Positions 1 through 4,939 of a stretch of 6,500 bases of DNA are shown here, piece after piece. Source of the DNA: Rubrivivax sp. GTDB lineage: Bacteria; Pseudomonadota; Gammaproteobacteria; Burkholderiales; Burkholderiaceae_C. The stretch spans positions 1 to 6,500 of the forward strand of contig JAUYAJ010000253.1 in assembly GCA_030693565.1 (NCBI GenBank), in the 5' to 3' direction. A model generated the notes under the pieces. The model searched no databases. It was not told the origin of the DNA and worked only from the letters and a program-made list of their open reading frames with translations. The position numbers and the translations under genes were made by a program. Position 1 is the first letter of the stretch, and every line of letters begins with the position of its first letter.

Positions 1-698
1 GGGTCGCTGTCGTGCAGGTAGCCGTGCAACTGCATCAACAGCAGCAGCGTGCCCGCCACGATCAGCGCCAGATTGGCGGCGTGGCTGATGCGGCGAAACG
101 AGTGCGTGTGGCGCCACCAGGCCAGCACAGCCACCATGCCGGCCAGTGCGGCGACCTGGCCCAGTTCGACGCCGACGTTGAAGCTGAGAATGCGCATGAG
201 CATCTCCATCGGGTCGTCGCCCAGGGGCAGTTGCTGCAAGCGTGTGGACAGCCCGAAGCCATGCAGCAGTCCGAACCCAAACACCGCACCCAGCAGACTG
301 GGCGACTTCTCCATTTCGAAGACCCGCTGGAAGCCCCCGATGTTGTCGAAGCCCTTGTAGATCACGCTCACCGCGATCACCGCGTCAATCAGGAAGTAGT
401 TCCAGGTGATGCCGTAGAAGGTCGCGAAGACCAGTGTGATGCTGTGACCGAGCGTGAAGACGGTGACGAACTTGACGACGTCCTTGAAGCCCGTCAGGAA
501 GAAGACCACACCGAACAGGAACAGCAGGTGGTCGTACCCGGTGAGCATGTGGCTGGCGCCCAGCCCGATGAACTGCAGGTTGCCGCCATCGAGCATGCGT
601 TGGCGGTCTTCGGGCGAAATGCCGTGTGCCCAGAGCAGGGTCGGCGCGAGTATGAGCGTGGCCATCAACAGGCCGCGCAGCGAGAAGAGCTTGGTCAT
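1..698 (-). CDS. HupE/UreJ-family membrane protein, 3' end cut by the window
   Basis: I translated the minus strand from the ATG at 698-696; 232 residues are visible and the frame is open to the window edge. A signal-like N-terminus ends near LLWAHG (residues 22-26), followed by several hydrophobic segments. Conserved HupE/UreJ features are visible: GASHMLTGYDHLLFL (H50, D56, H57), FTLGHSITL (H85), LLHGFGL (H146) and FNVGVELGQ (E178). These His, Asp and Glu residues lie in or near membrane segments and are likely metal ligands. The family is linked to nickel or cobalt uptake, or to hydrogenase/urease maturation, but many members sit outside such operons and the metal here is unknown. The start is supported by GGAG four bases upstream of the ATG. 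The histidine-rich gene lies 147 bp upstream on the same strand, so co-transcription is likely. The family call is firm and the substrate is inference. Confidence 0.88.
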   Translation of the reverse strand, partial: MTKLFSLRGLLMATLILAPTLLWAHGISPEDRQRMLDGGNLQFIGLGASHMLTGYDHLLFLFGVVFFLTGFKDVVKFVTVFTLGHSITLVFATFYGITWNYFLIDAVIAVSVIYKGFDNIGGFQRVFEMEKSPSLLGAVFGFGLLHGFGLSTRLQQLPLGDDPMEMLMRILSFNVGVELGQVAALAGMVAVLAWWRHTHSFRRISHAANLALIVAGTLLLLMQLHGYLHDSD

Positions 699-746
699 GG
701 AACTCCGTGTGTGTGGTCGCTGAACCCATTTGCAGCCTGGCGGCGA

Positions 747-766
747 GGGAGCCCGGATGGGCTCCC
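747..766 (-). other. Perfect hairpin between the His-rich gene and the HupE gene
   Basis: GGGAGCCC (747-754) and GGGCTCCC (759-766) form a perfect 8-bp stem around a 4-base loop. It sits in the 147-bp gap between the two minus-strand genes. No T-run follows on the minus strand, so it is not a classical intrinsic terminator. It could be a processing or mRNA-stability hairpin that sets unequal expression of the two genes, or a leaky terminator. Confidence 0.45.
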
Positions 767-845
767 GCGTCAAGCGCAGACAAGCAAGGGCAGTCGACTG
801 GACGATGCGGGATGGGCTGCGACGCTTCAGGGCGCAGCCGGCACG

Positions 846-1196
846 TCACACGGAGAGCTGGGGTGGGCGCAAGGGCCCTTCGAGGTGAGGGTCTGGCAAT
901 CGCCCACCCAAAAACATCACCCGCGATTCGGGCTCCAACGACGGCAGATGCAGGCCCAACACGGTGAGCGGCAGCGCCGAGTGGTGCCCAGCGTCATGAT
1001 GGGCATGCGGCAGTGCGGCGCCATCGGCATCGAGCTGAACGGCCAGCGTCTCGTCGTGATGATGTCCTTGGCCCGAGTCGTGCACCAGGCTGTGCTCGAT
1101 CTCAAGCGCCAAGGTGCCGCTTTGTCCCGGAACGAGGGCAAGCGCCGGCAGCAGTTGCAGCACGATCAGGACCAGGGCGAGCCAACGACGGAACAT
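846..1196 (-). CDS. Small exported histidine-rich protein (putative metal-binding)
   Basis: The product is 116 aa. It begins with a clear signal peptide: MFRRW, then a hydrophobic stretch to about residue 22, with cleavage probably after ALA or near PGQS. The mature part has no membrane segment and is rich in histidine and acidic residues, with clusters at HDSGQGHHHD (about residues 39-48) and HAHHDAGHH (about 64-72). Such clusters commonly bind Ni, Co, Zn or Cu. I do not recognise a named family; small His-rich periplasmic proteins of this kind occur beside metal transporters. It directly precedes the HupE/UreJ gene on the same strand, which suggests it buffers or delivers the transported metal in the periplasm (inference). 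The competing plus-strand frames here give low-complexity Gln/Arg-rich shadows. No strong Shine-Dalgarno sequence is seen; a -10-like TAGAAT lies 6 bases before the ATG, so translation may be leaderless. Confidence 0.72.
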   Translation of the reverse strand: MFRRWLALVLIVLQLLPALALVPGQSGTLALEIEHSLVHDSGQGHHHDETLAVQLDADGAALPHAHHDAGHHSALPLTVLGLHLPSLEPESRVMFLGGRLPDPHLEGPLRPPQLSV

Positions 1197-1202
1197 GTCG
1201 AA

Positions 1203-1231
1203 ATTCTAGCGAATACGAAAGCCGAGGCAGT
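1203..1231 (-). promoter_or_regulatory. Weak promoter-like sequence before the His-rich gene
   Basis: On the minus strand TAGAAT (1208-1203) differs from the -10 consensus at one base and lies 6 bases before the ATG at 1196. A 17-bp spacer would place the -35 at ACTGCC (1231-1226), which is a poor match. If real, transcription would begin at or next to the ATG. The -10 is overlapped by the short inverted repeat ATTC-tagc-GAAT (1203-1214), a possible but weak operator. Confidence 0.22.
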
Positions 1232-1251
1232 TTGAGTGGCTGTCTCGGAGC

Positions 1252-1270
1252 GTCAGGTCAGCGGCCTGAC
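1252..1270. other. Short inverted repeat upstream of the His-rich gene
   Basis: GTCAGG (1252-1257) and CCTGAC (1265-1270) form a 6-bp stem around 7 bases. It lies about 55 bases upstream of the His-rich gene and before the ftsZ remnant. It could be an operator or chance; nothing identifies a regulator. Confidence 0.2.
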
Positions 1271-1339
1271 ACGTCGTTGCCCATAGCCGATGCTCGATGT
1301 CCGCTCATGGTCGAAGCCAGTCGCATGCGAAAGCTTTGC

Positions 1340-2110
1340 CCTGCCTCATGACGCGCTCGAATGGACGGCCTGCCGGCCGCCGCTCAACTTTCCGCTTCGC
1401 TTGATCGTTGCGCGGGGCGAGAAACGGCTCGAAGTGATCGGCGACGACGTCGCGCAGGAGCAGGCCTTCGCGCGTGCCAACGACGTGCTGAAGAGTGCTG
1501 TCGGCGGTATCAGCGACATCGTCCACATCCCCGGCCTGGTGAACGTCGACTTCGAAGACGTCAAGGGCGGTGATGAGCGAGCCGGACAAGGCAATGATGG
1601 GCACGGCCACGGCAGGTGGCCCCGACCGCGCCAACAAGGCGGCCGACCTGGCGGTGGCCTGCCCGCTGCGCGAAGGCATTGACCTCAGCGGTGCGCGCAG
1701 ACTCCGAACGGGTCGTGTGCTGGTGCTGATTGCAGCAAGCAAGGGCAGCTTCAATCGGGCCGAAAGCCATTCACGACAACGACGGCGATGAACACCATCC
1801 GCCGCTACGCGGGCGATGATGCGCATGTGATTTATGGCACCGCCTACGACGAAAGCCTGGGCGACCAGTTGCGCGTGACGGCCATCGCCACTGGCATGAG
1901 TTCGGTGGCGCGCCGCGCTGAAGACCGCGAAACCCGCAGCGCCCCGCTGCTGATGGCGGGGCAGCAGCCGGTGCTGCGCACCGGCACCGACGAACTGCCG
2001 ATCCTGACCCAGCGGGCGATGGCCGGTGCGGCGCCGATGGCGTAGAACGACGAAGGCCTGAACACGCCCAGCGTCTGGCGCAGCGCACGTTCACACGCGT
2101 TCGCGGAAGT
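1340..2110 (+). pseudogene. ftsZ: Decayed ftsZ remnant (N-terminal GTPase half lost, frameshifted)
   Basis: Pieces of the tubulin-like division protein FtsZ occur in order on the plus strand. Frame A (about 1386-1565) reads EKRLEVIGDDVAQEQAF, then ANDVLKSAVGGISDI and GLVNVDFEDV. The last is the T7 loop, with the Asn and Asp residues that activate GTP hydrolysis. Frame B (1570 to about 1767) reads EPDKAMMGTA, GGPDRANKAADLAVACPL, EGIDLSGAR and VLVLIAASKGSF. Frame A resumes at 1788 with MNTIRRY and DAHVIYGTAYDESLGDQLRV, then VLRTGTDELPIL from the linker. After an in-frame TAG at 2043-2045 comes NTPSVWRSARSHA (2061-2099), the conserved pre-tail of betaproteobacterial FtsZ. The first shift is explained by four bases (GGCG, 1566-1569) where one codon is expected. 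There is also a 15-base insertion after GAR and about 11 extra bases before MNTIRR. The GGGTGTG nucleotide-binding signature and the N-terminal domain are absent; similarity fades upstream of about 1340. The IPAFLRKQ-type tail is not recognisable. It cannot encode a working FtsZ; the chromosomal ftsZ should be elsewhere. Confidence 0.87.
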
Positions 2111-2204
2111 CGGAGTCGAAGTCCTGCAAGCGCCACATGCTGCGCTTCGACGATCGGCGGCGAGTGCCGCCTCCAGTGCGCACGGCATCGCCTCGACCCA
2201 TTGC

Positions 2205-3137
2205 CTACAGTTGCCGCGACCAGATCACCTTGTCCTCGTCGCGGATCTGGCAAATGGCCTCCGGCGGCACCCAGCCTTCGATCAGGATCTCCTTCGTGCG
2301 CACGATGTCGGCGAACGCCTGCTGCGACGCACCCCCTTCGCCCTTCAGTTCGACGGCGAGGAAACGCACGCCCTCCAGACTCCCGAGGAAAGTAAATGGA
2401 ATGCCCTGGTTCTTCAGCACCATGAGGTCGATCTGCACCGAGATCTTGCCGAAGGCATCGCCCTTCGGGTTCGAAGCGCCGGACTTGATGGTCGTGAACG
2501 AGATGAAGATCGAAGGCTTCCAGCCCATGACGTGCTCCGACTTCACGTGAGTGACGCCCTTCTGCTTCTTCTGCGCCGGAATCTCCTTGAAGGCGATGCC
2601 GCCGGCATTCTTGCGCTGCAACGTGTCCTGTTTGACGCCGCTGGCGAAAATGCCGACGTTGCGGAGGATGGTCAGGGCGAACTCGGGGTCGTTTCCGACC
2701 GCACGGTACACGAAGCGTTTCAGGATCGTGCCCTGGGTGTCGGTGATGTACTCGCACAGCGAACCGTTTCCCTTGACGGCGCGCGCCTTGAGCAGCAGGT
2801 CGCCGGTCAACTGGCCGCGCCGCACCACGGTGCCGATGCCGATGCCGTTGCAGAGGATGTCGTAGGCGCCGCGCAGTTCCTGGAACGTCAGCGGCGTGTA
2901 CGAGTTCATCTTGTTGAACGCGCCGGTCGCCGACTTGACCAGCGACTCCAGCGGTCCGAGTCCGAGCGTGCCTTGCGCCTTCGCATTGAGGTCCTTGCGC
3001 TTCTTCCACTCGATGTAGAAGAGCTTGCCGAAATCTTCGGCCATCCACAGGAAGTCCTCGCTGAGGAACTTCGAGATCGCGAAGCAATATCGGTCGCTGC
3101 TGTTCAGCACCACCTTCTGGGCTTGCAGGTTCTCCAT
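2205..3137 (-). CDS. Orphan protein of unknown function, 310 aa
   Basis: I do not recognise this protein. The chosen start is the ATG at 3137-3135 (MENLQAQKVV) because GGAG lies five bases upstream; an in-frame ATG 13 codons earlier has no such site. The stop is TAG at 2207-2205. No signal peptide or membrane segment is seen, so it is probably cytoplasmic, and it is lysine-rich (KKRK at 45-48, KKQK at 190-193). Residues 20-45 (SKFLSEDFLWMAEDFGKLFY) look helical and amphipathic. A glycine-rich patch GIGIGT lies at 98-103. The second half alternates short strand-like stretches, such as PSIFISFTTIKSG (209-220) and KISVQIDLMVLK (231-242), suggesting a beta-rich domain. There are four scattered cysteines (18, 96, 128, 296) and no zinc motif. 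Its full amino-acid variety, clean start and ordinary composition favour a real gene over the longer shadow frames. GC is lower than in neighbours (36/60 in 2701-2760, 33/60 in 3061-3120, against 45/60 in 5701-5760), which hints at horizontal acquisition. It converges on the ftsZ remnant. Confidence 0.78.
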   Translation of the reverse strand: MENLQAQKVVLNSSDRYCFAISKFLSEDFLWMAEDFGKLFYIEWKKRKDLNAKAQGTLGLGPLESLVKSATGAFNKMNSYTPLTFQELRGAYDILCNGIGIGTVVRRGQLTGDLLLKARAVKGNGSLCEYITDTQGTILKRFVYRAVGNDPEFALTILRNVGIFASGVKQDTLQRKNAGGIAFKEIPAQKKQKGVTHVKSEHVMGWKPSIFISFTTIKSGASNPKGDAFGKISVQIDLMVLKNQGIPFTFLGSLEGVRFLAVELKGEGGASQQAFADIVRTKEILIEGWVPPEAICQIRDEDKVIWSRQL

Positions 3138-3502
3138 TGCCGCTCCGCGTTCGCCAAGGGAGCGAGATATTCGCACGACGCGCCGGCGAATGGAATCGAT
3201 TTCGGCCTCGCTGCTCGTCTACCCGAGGACGTCGGACGATGCCGCCACTTCGGCGACCCCATGCGTCGGCCGCCCCAGCAAAGACCGCCGGAGATGGAGG
3301 CCAGGTCTCAATACGGTTTGTTGAGGTTGAAACCGTCCCGAAGGCAGCTGCGGCGACCGGATCCGGGCAGGCTTGGGCGGCGCTGTTGGCTGGCGGGCCG
3401 GTGGGCGACGGCACTGGGCGTAAATTCGTTTGGCACGCGGGTCGATGCGCCACGGTCGTGCGGCGCGTAGGGCGAGTTTCGTCGCTTGACCATCCGAGGT
3501 AA
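3138..3502. other. Gene-free stretch upstream of the orphan gene
   Basis: These 365 bases hold the Shine-Dalgarno sequence of the orphan gene at their left edge and must contain its promoter, but I find no convincing -35/-10 pair. Short open frames on both strands here are arginine- and proline-rich without recognisable motifs. I see no known gene fragment, tRNA or terminator. Confidence 0.4.
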
Positions 3503-3670
3503 GGGTCAGATCTTGCCCTTTGCCTGCCTAACCCGGTCCCCTCGTCCCGAGCATTGATTCGGCTGGCTCGCGACACCGACTGCTTCGTTTCGACATGGTC
3601 TCGCTGCTGCGCCGTTTCGCGTGGCGGGACGCGGCCATCGGGGGAGTGCGCAAGAGGCAAGACCTGACCC
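3503..3670. repeat. REP-like inverted-repeat element 1 (about 168 bp)
   Basis: A motif starting GGGTCAGATCTTGCCC at 3503-3523 is repeated in inverted orientation at 3670-3650 (minus strand GGGTCAGGTCTTGCCTC), matching at 18 of 21 positions. The element therefore begins GGGTC and ends GACCC. Its inner 125 or so bases encode nothing I recognise. Motifs of this type are, as I recall, scattered in betaproteobacterial genomes near REP-associated tyrosine transposases (RAYT, Y1 family). No such gene is present here, so the element would depend on one elsewhere. Calling it a REPIN or MITE is inference; the paired inverted motifs are seen directly. Confidence 0.62.
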
Positions 3671-3699
3671 CGAATTCGGACCGACCCCGAATTCGGACC
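3666..3699. repeat. Perfect 17-bp tandem repeat, two copies
   Basis: GACCCCGAATTCGGACC occurs twice without change (3666-3682 and 3683-3699). Each copy contains the 10-bp palindrome CCGAATTCGG. The first copy overlaps the right end of repeat element 1. The tandem ends exactly where the TctB-like gene tail begins. It looks like local duplication at the edge of the REP-like motif. Confidence 0.8.
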
Positions 3700-3700
3700 G

Positions 3701-3922
3701 GCGCTGAAATACCTGGCCTTGCTCACGGGTTTTGGATTGATGGCCTGGGTGATCGGCGTGACGGCTGCGCTGCCGGTTTACGTGCTGCTGGCGACCCGGG
3801 CTGCCGGCGAGCGCTGGGGCCTGAGCCTGGTGATGGCGGTGGGTGCCGGCGCCGTGGTGGAGGTGCTGTTCAACCGTGTGCTGCAGCTGGCCTGGCCGCC
3901 GGCGCTGTGGCCGTTGTGGTGA
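3701..3922 (+). pseudogene. 3' fragment of a membrane protein, probably TctB
   Basis: The frame reads ALKYLALLTGFGLMAW at 3701 onward and ends at TGA 3920-3922, giving about 73 residues. It shows two hydrophobic segments separated by a short basic loop: one around VIGVTAALPVYVLLAT, then RAAGERWG, then LSLVMAVGAGAVVEVLF. The end is LQLAWPPALW. This arrangement, with the GER-W loop and a Pro-rich end, resembles the C-terminus of TctB (DUF1468), the small membrane subunit of tripartite tricarboxylate transporters. There is no start: the frame reaches a stop at 3665-3667 within the tandem repeats. No tctA follows, so it is a relic cut at its 5' side by the repeat. The fragment status is clear; the TctB identity is moderate. 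Confidence 0.55.
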
Positions 3923-3946
3923 TGGGCCTCGGGCGGGCCTGACCCC

Positions 3947-4092
3947 TCAGCGCAGCACCAGCACCGCGGCGTCGCTGGTGCGCAGCAGGCTGCTGGTGGT
4001 GCTGCCCTTCAAGAGGCGTTGCAGCAGGTTCTTGCGCGACGCGCCAATGACCAGCAATTCGATGCCGGCTTCACGGACGAAGGTCGCAATGG
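3947..4092 (-). pseudogene. 3' fragment of a universal stress protein (UspA family)
   Basis: The minus strand ending at TGA 3949-3947 reads AIATFVREAGIELLVIGASR, then KNLLQRLLKGSTTSSLLR, then TSDAAVLVLR. This is the C-terminal ATP-binding half of the UspA fold. It has the GASRKN and GSTTSSLL glycine/serine phosphate-binding region and the terminal VLVLR strand. About 48 residues remain of a domain normally near 140. The coding frame stops being recognisable at about 4092, exactly where the GGTCCGGGGCAG tandem repeat begins. It converges with the TctB-like tail, with only 24 bases between the two stops. It cannot be functional as it stands. Confidence 0.8.
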
Positions 4093-4094
4093 CC

Positions 4095-4144
4095 GGTCCG
4101 GGGCAGGGTCCGGGGCAGGGTCAGGTCCGGGGCAGGGTCAGGTC
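4095..4144. repeat. 12-bp tandem repeat array abutting REP-like motif
   Basis: GGTCCGGGGCAG occurs at 4095-4106, 4107-4118 and 4124-4135. The copies are interspersed with GGTCA (4119-4123 and 4136-4140), and GGTC follows at 4141-4144 as part of the REP-like motif. The array mirrors the left-hand 17-bp tandem: both start with an inverted CCGGTCCG (4093-4100; minus strand of 3701-3694) and run outward into GGGTCAGGTCTTGCC. Confidence 0.8.
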
Positions 4145-4279
4145 TTGCCTTTTGCCCCCAGCGCAAGTCAGGCAGAGCCCCGCGTTCTCGTGGGTGGCCG
4201 GTCAGTCAGATACCGTCTCGACTTGGTTCACAGAGTCAGCGAAAACACACTCGCCCAGGCAAACCGCAAGACCTGATAA
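4135..4279. repeat. REP-like inverted-repeat element 2 (about 145 bp), right end damaged
   Basis: The motif starting GGGTCAGGTCTTGCC at 4135-4156 is repeated inverted at 4279-4258, matching at 17 of 22 positions. The mismatches are the first three bases (GGG replaced) and two bases after TTGC. Identity therefore ends sharply at 4276/4277, where the presumed left end of the IS110 element starts. The interior encodes nothing I recognise. It is the same repeat type as element 1, with a different interior. Confidence 0.58.
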
Positions 4280-4365
4280 ACCTCTGGCCCGCGAGGCCGG
4301 CCTCCGTTCACGGGCCTATCGTTTGGATTGCGATTCAACCGATAACACCCACGAAGGAGACCGAC
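4277..4365 (+). ncRNA. Structured leader of the IS110 element, candidate guide-RNA remnant
   Basis: Two consecutive hairpins are visible. GGCCCG (4286-4291) pairs with CGGGCC (4311-4316) and encloses the palindrome AGGCCGGCCT (4294-4303). TATCGTTTG (4317-4325) pairs with CAACCGATA (4336-4344), eight of nine positions, around a 10-base loop. IS110-group elements are known to encode a bridge (seek) RNA in the noncoding region before the transposase, usually longer than 89 bases. IS1111-group elements carry it at the 3' end instead. Calling this a guide RNA is inference. Confidence 0.3.
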
Positions 4366-4840
4366 ATGGATCGGTATGCGGGGATTGACTTGCACTCCAA
4401 CAACAGCGTCTTGACCGTGCTCGATGAGCAGGGCCGAGTGGTGTTTGCCAAACGGCTGTCCAACGAGCTGGCGGCGATCATCGCGGCGCTCGGATCGTGC
4501 GCGGGCACGGTGCGCGGCGTGGCGGTGGAGTCCACCTACAACGGGTACTGGCTGGTCGATGGCCTGCAAGATGCGGGCTTCGTCGTGCAGCTGGTCAACA
4601 CCGCCGCCGTCAAGCAGTACGACGGTCTGAAGCACGGCGGGGACTTCGAAGACGCACGCCACCTGGCGCACCTGCTGCGCCTGGGTATCCTGCCCACCGG
4701 CTACATCTGCCCCCGCGAGCAGCGTGCGGTGCGCGACCTGCTGCGCAAGCGCAGCCAGCTCGTGTGCCAGCGCAGCGCGCAGTTCCTGAGCGTGGGCAAC
4801 CTGATCGCACGCAATCTGGGCACCCACTGCATCACCACCG
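4366..4840 (+). pseudogene. IS110-family transposase, N-terminal DEDD domain only
   Basis: Translation starts at ATG 4366 with AAGGAG six bases upstream. The product begins MDRYAGIDLHSNN and keeps the RuvC-like DEDD residues of IS110 transposases: D8 (AGIDLH), E55 (AVESTYNGYW), and D93 and D96 (GGDFEDARHLAHLL). The region after it, PREQRAVRDLLRKRSQLV (115-132) and then NLIARN (145-150), also matches the family. Similarity stops at about residues 152-158. The frame stays open to TGA at 5004, but that tail is Arg/Pro-rich and runs antisense into the MFS gene. The C-terminal Transposase_20 domain with its catalytic serine is absent, so the protein should not transpose the element. Confidence 0.88.
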
Positions 4841-4853
4841 GGCCGAGCCCGGT
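4837..4853 (-). other. GC-rich hairpin beyond the MFS gene end
   Basis: ACCGGGC (4837-4843) and GCCCGGT (4847-4853) form a perfect 7-bp stem with a 3-base loop, about 87 bases beyond the MFS stop and at the edge of IS110 similarity. No T-run follows on the minus strand. It may be a non-canonical terminator for the MFS gene, or mark the recombination point that removed the IS right half. The stretch 4854-4939 shows nothing else I can name. Confidence 0.35.
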
Positions 4854-4939
4854 AGCGCTCAGCCGCTGCGCGTGGCGCCTCACAGGTGCCCGCGCTCAGG
4901 GTCTCCACCCGGCACGGCCTGGGGGCCGCGGGCAGCGGG

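Larger units (their letters stand above)
4277..4840 (+). mobile_element. IS110-family insertion sequence, 3' truncated
   Basis: The left end is inferred at 4276/4277 from the break in the REP-like motif, which is a target type known for several IS110-family elements. It is followed by an 89-base structured leader and the transposase start at 4366. Recognisable transposase similarity ends at about 4820-4840, so the C-terminal half, the 3' noncoding end and the right terminus are missing. IS110 elements normally lack long terminal inverted repeats, so the exact left boundary cannot be fixed from this copy alone. Confidence 0.7.

Noticed and set aside
12..1235. A 407-codon open frame on the plus strand
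   Set aside because: It is antisense to the HupE/UreJ and His-rich genes; its Gln/His/Arg-rich low-complexity sequence mirrors their codons.
1305..1826. A 173-codon minus-strand frame over the ftsZ remnant
   Set aside because: The plus strand shows ordered FtsZ motifs; the minus frame has none and is its reverse shadow.
2211..3470. A 419-codon open frame on the plus strand
   Set aside because: It is antisense to the orphan gene, rich in Arg, Leu and Glu, has no motif and no supporting ribosome binding site. The minus-strand product looks far more protein-like.
3308..3493. A 61-codon minus-strand frame upstream of the orphan gene
   Set aside because: I considered a small gene, but there is no Shine-Dalgarno sequence, no motif and the composition is Arg/Ser/Pro-rich.
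3525..3649. RAYT or other transposase remnant inside repeat element 1
   Set aside because: I searched the frames by eye for the HxH and Tyr motifs of Y1 transposases and found none; the interior is too short and unrecognisable.
1771..3726. A 651-codon open frame on the minus strand
   Set aside because: It runs out of frame through the 310-aa orphan gene and antisense to the ftsZ remnant. Its product is Arg/Pro/Gly-rich without motifs, which is typical of a shadow frame in GC-rich DNA.
4095..4144. Tandem 12-mers as a CRISPR array
   Set aside because: Units are too short and nearly contiguous, with no unique spacers, and no cas genes are present.
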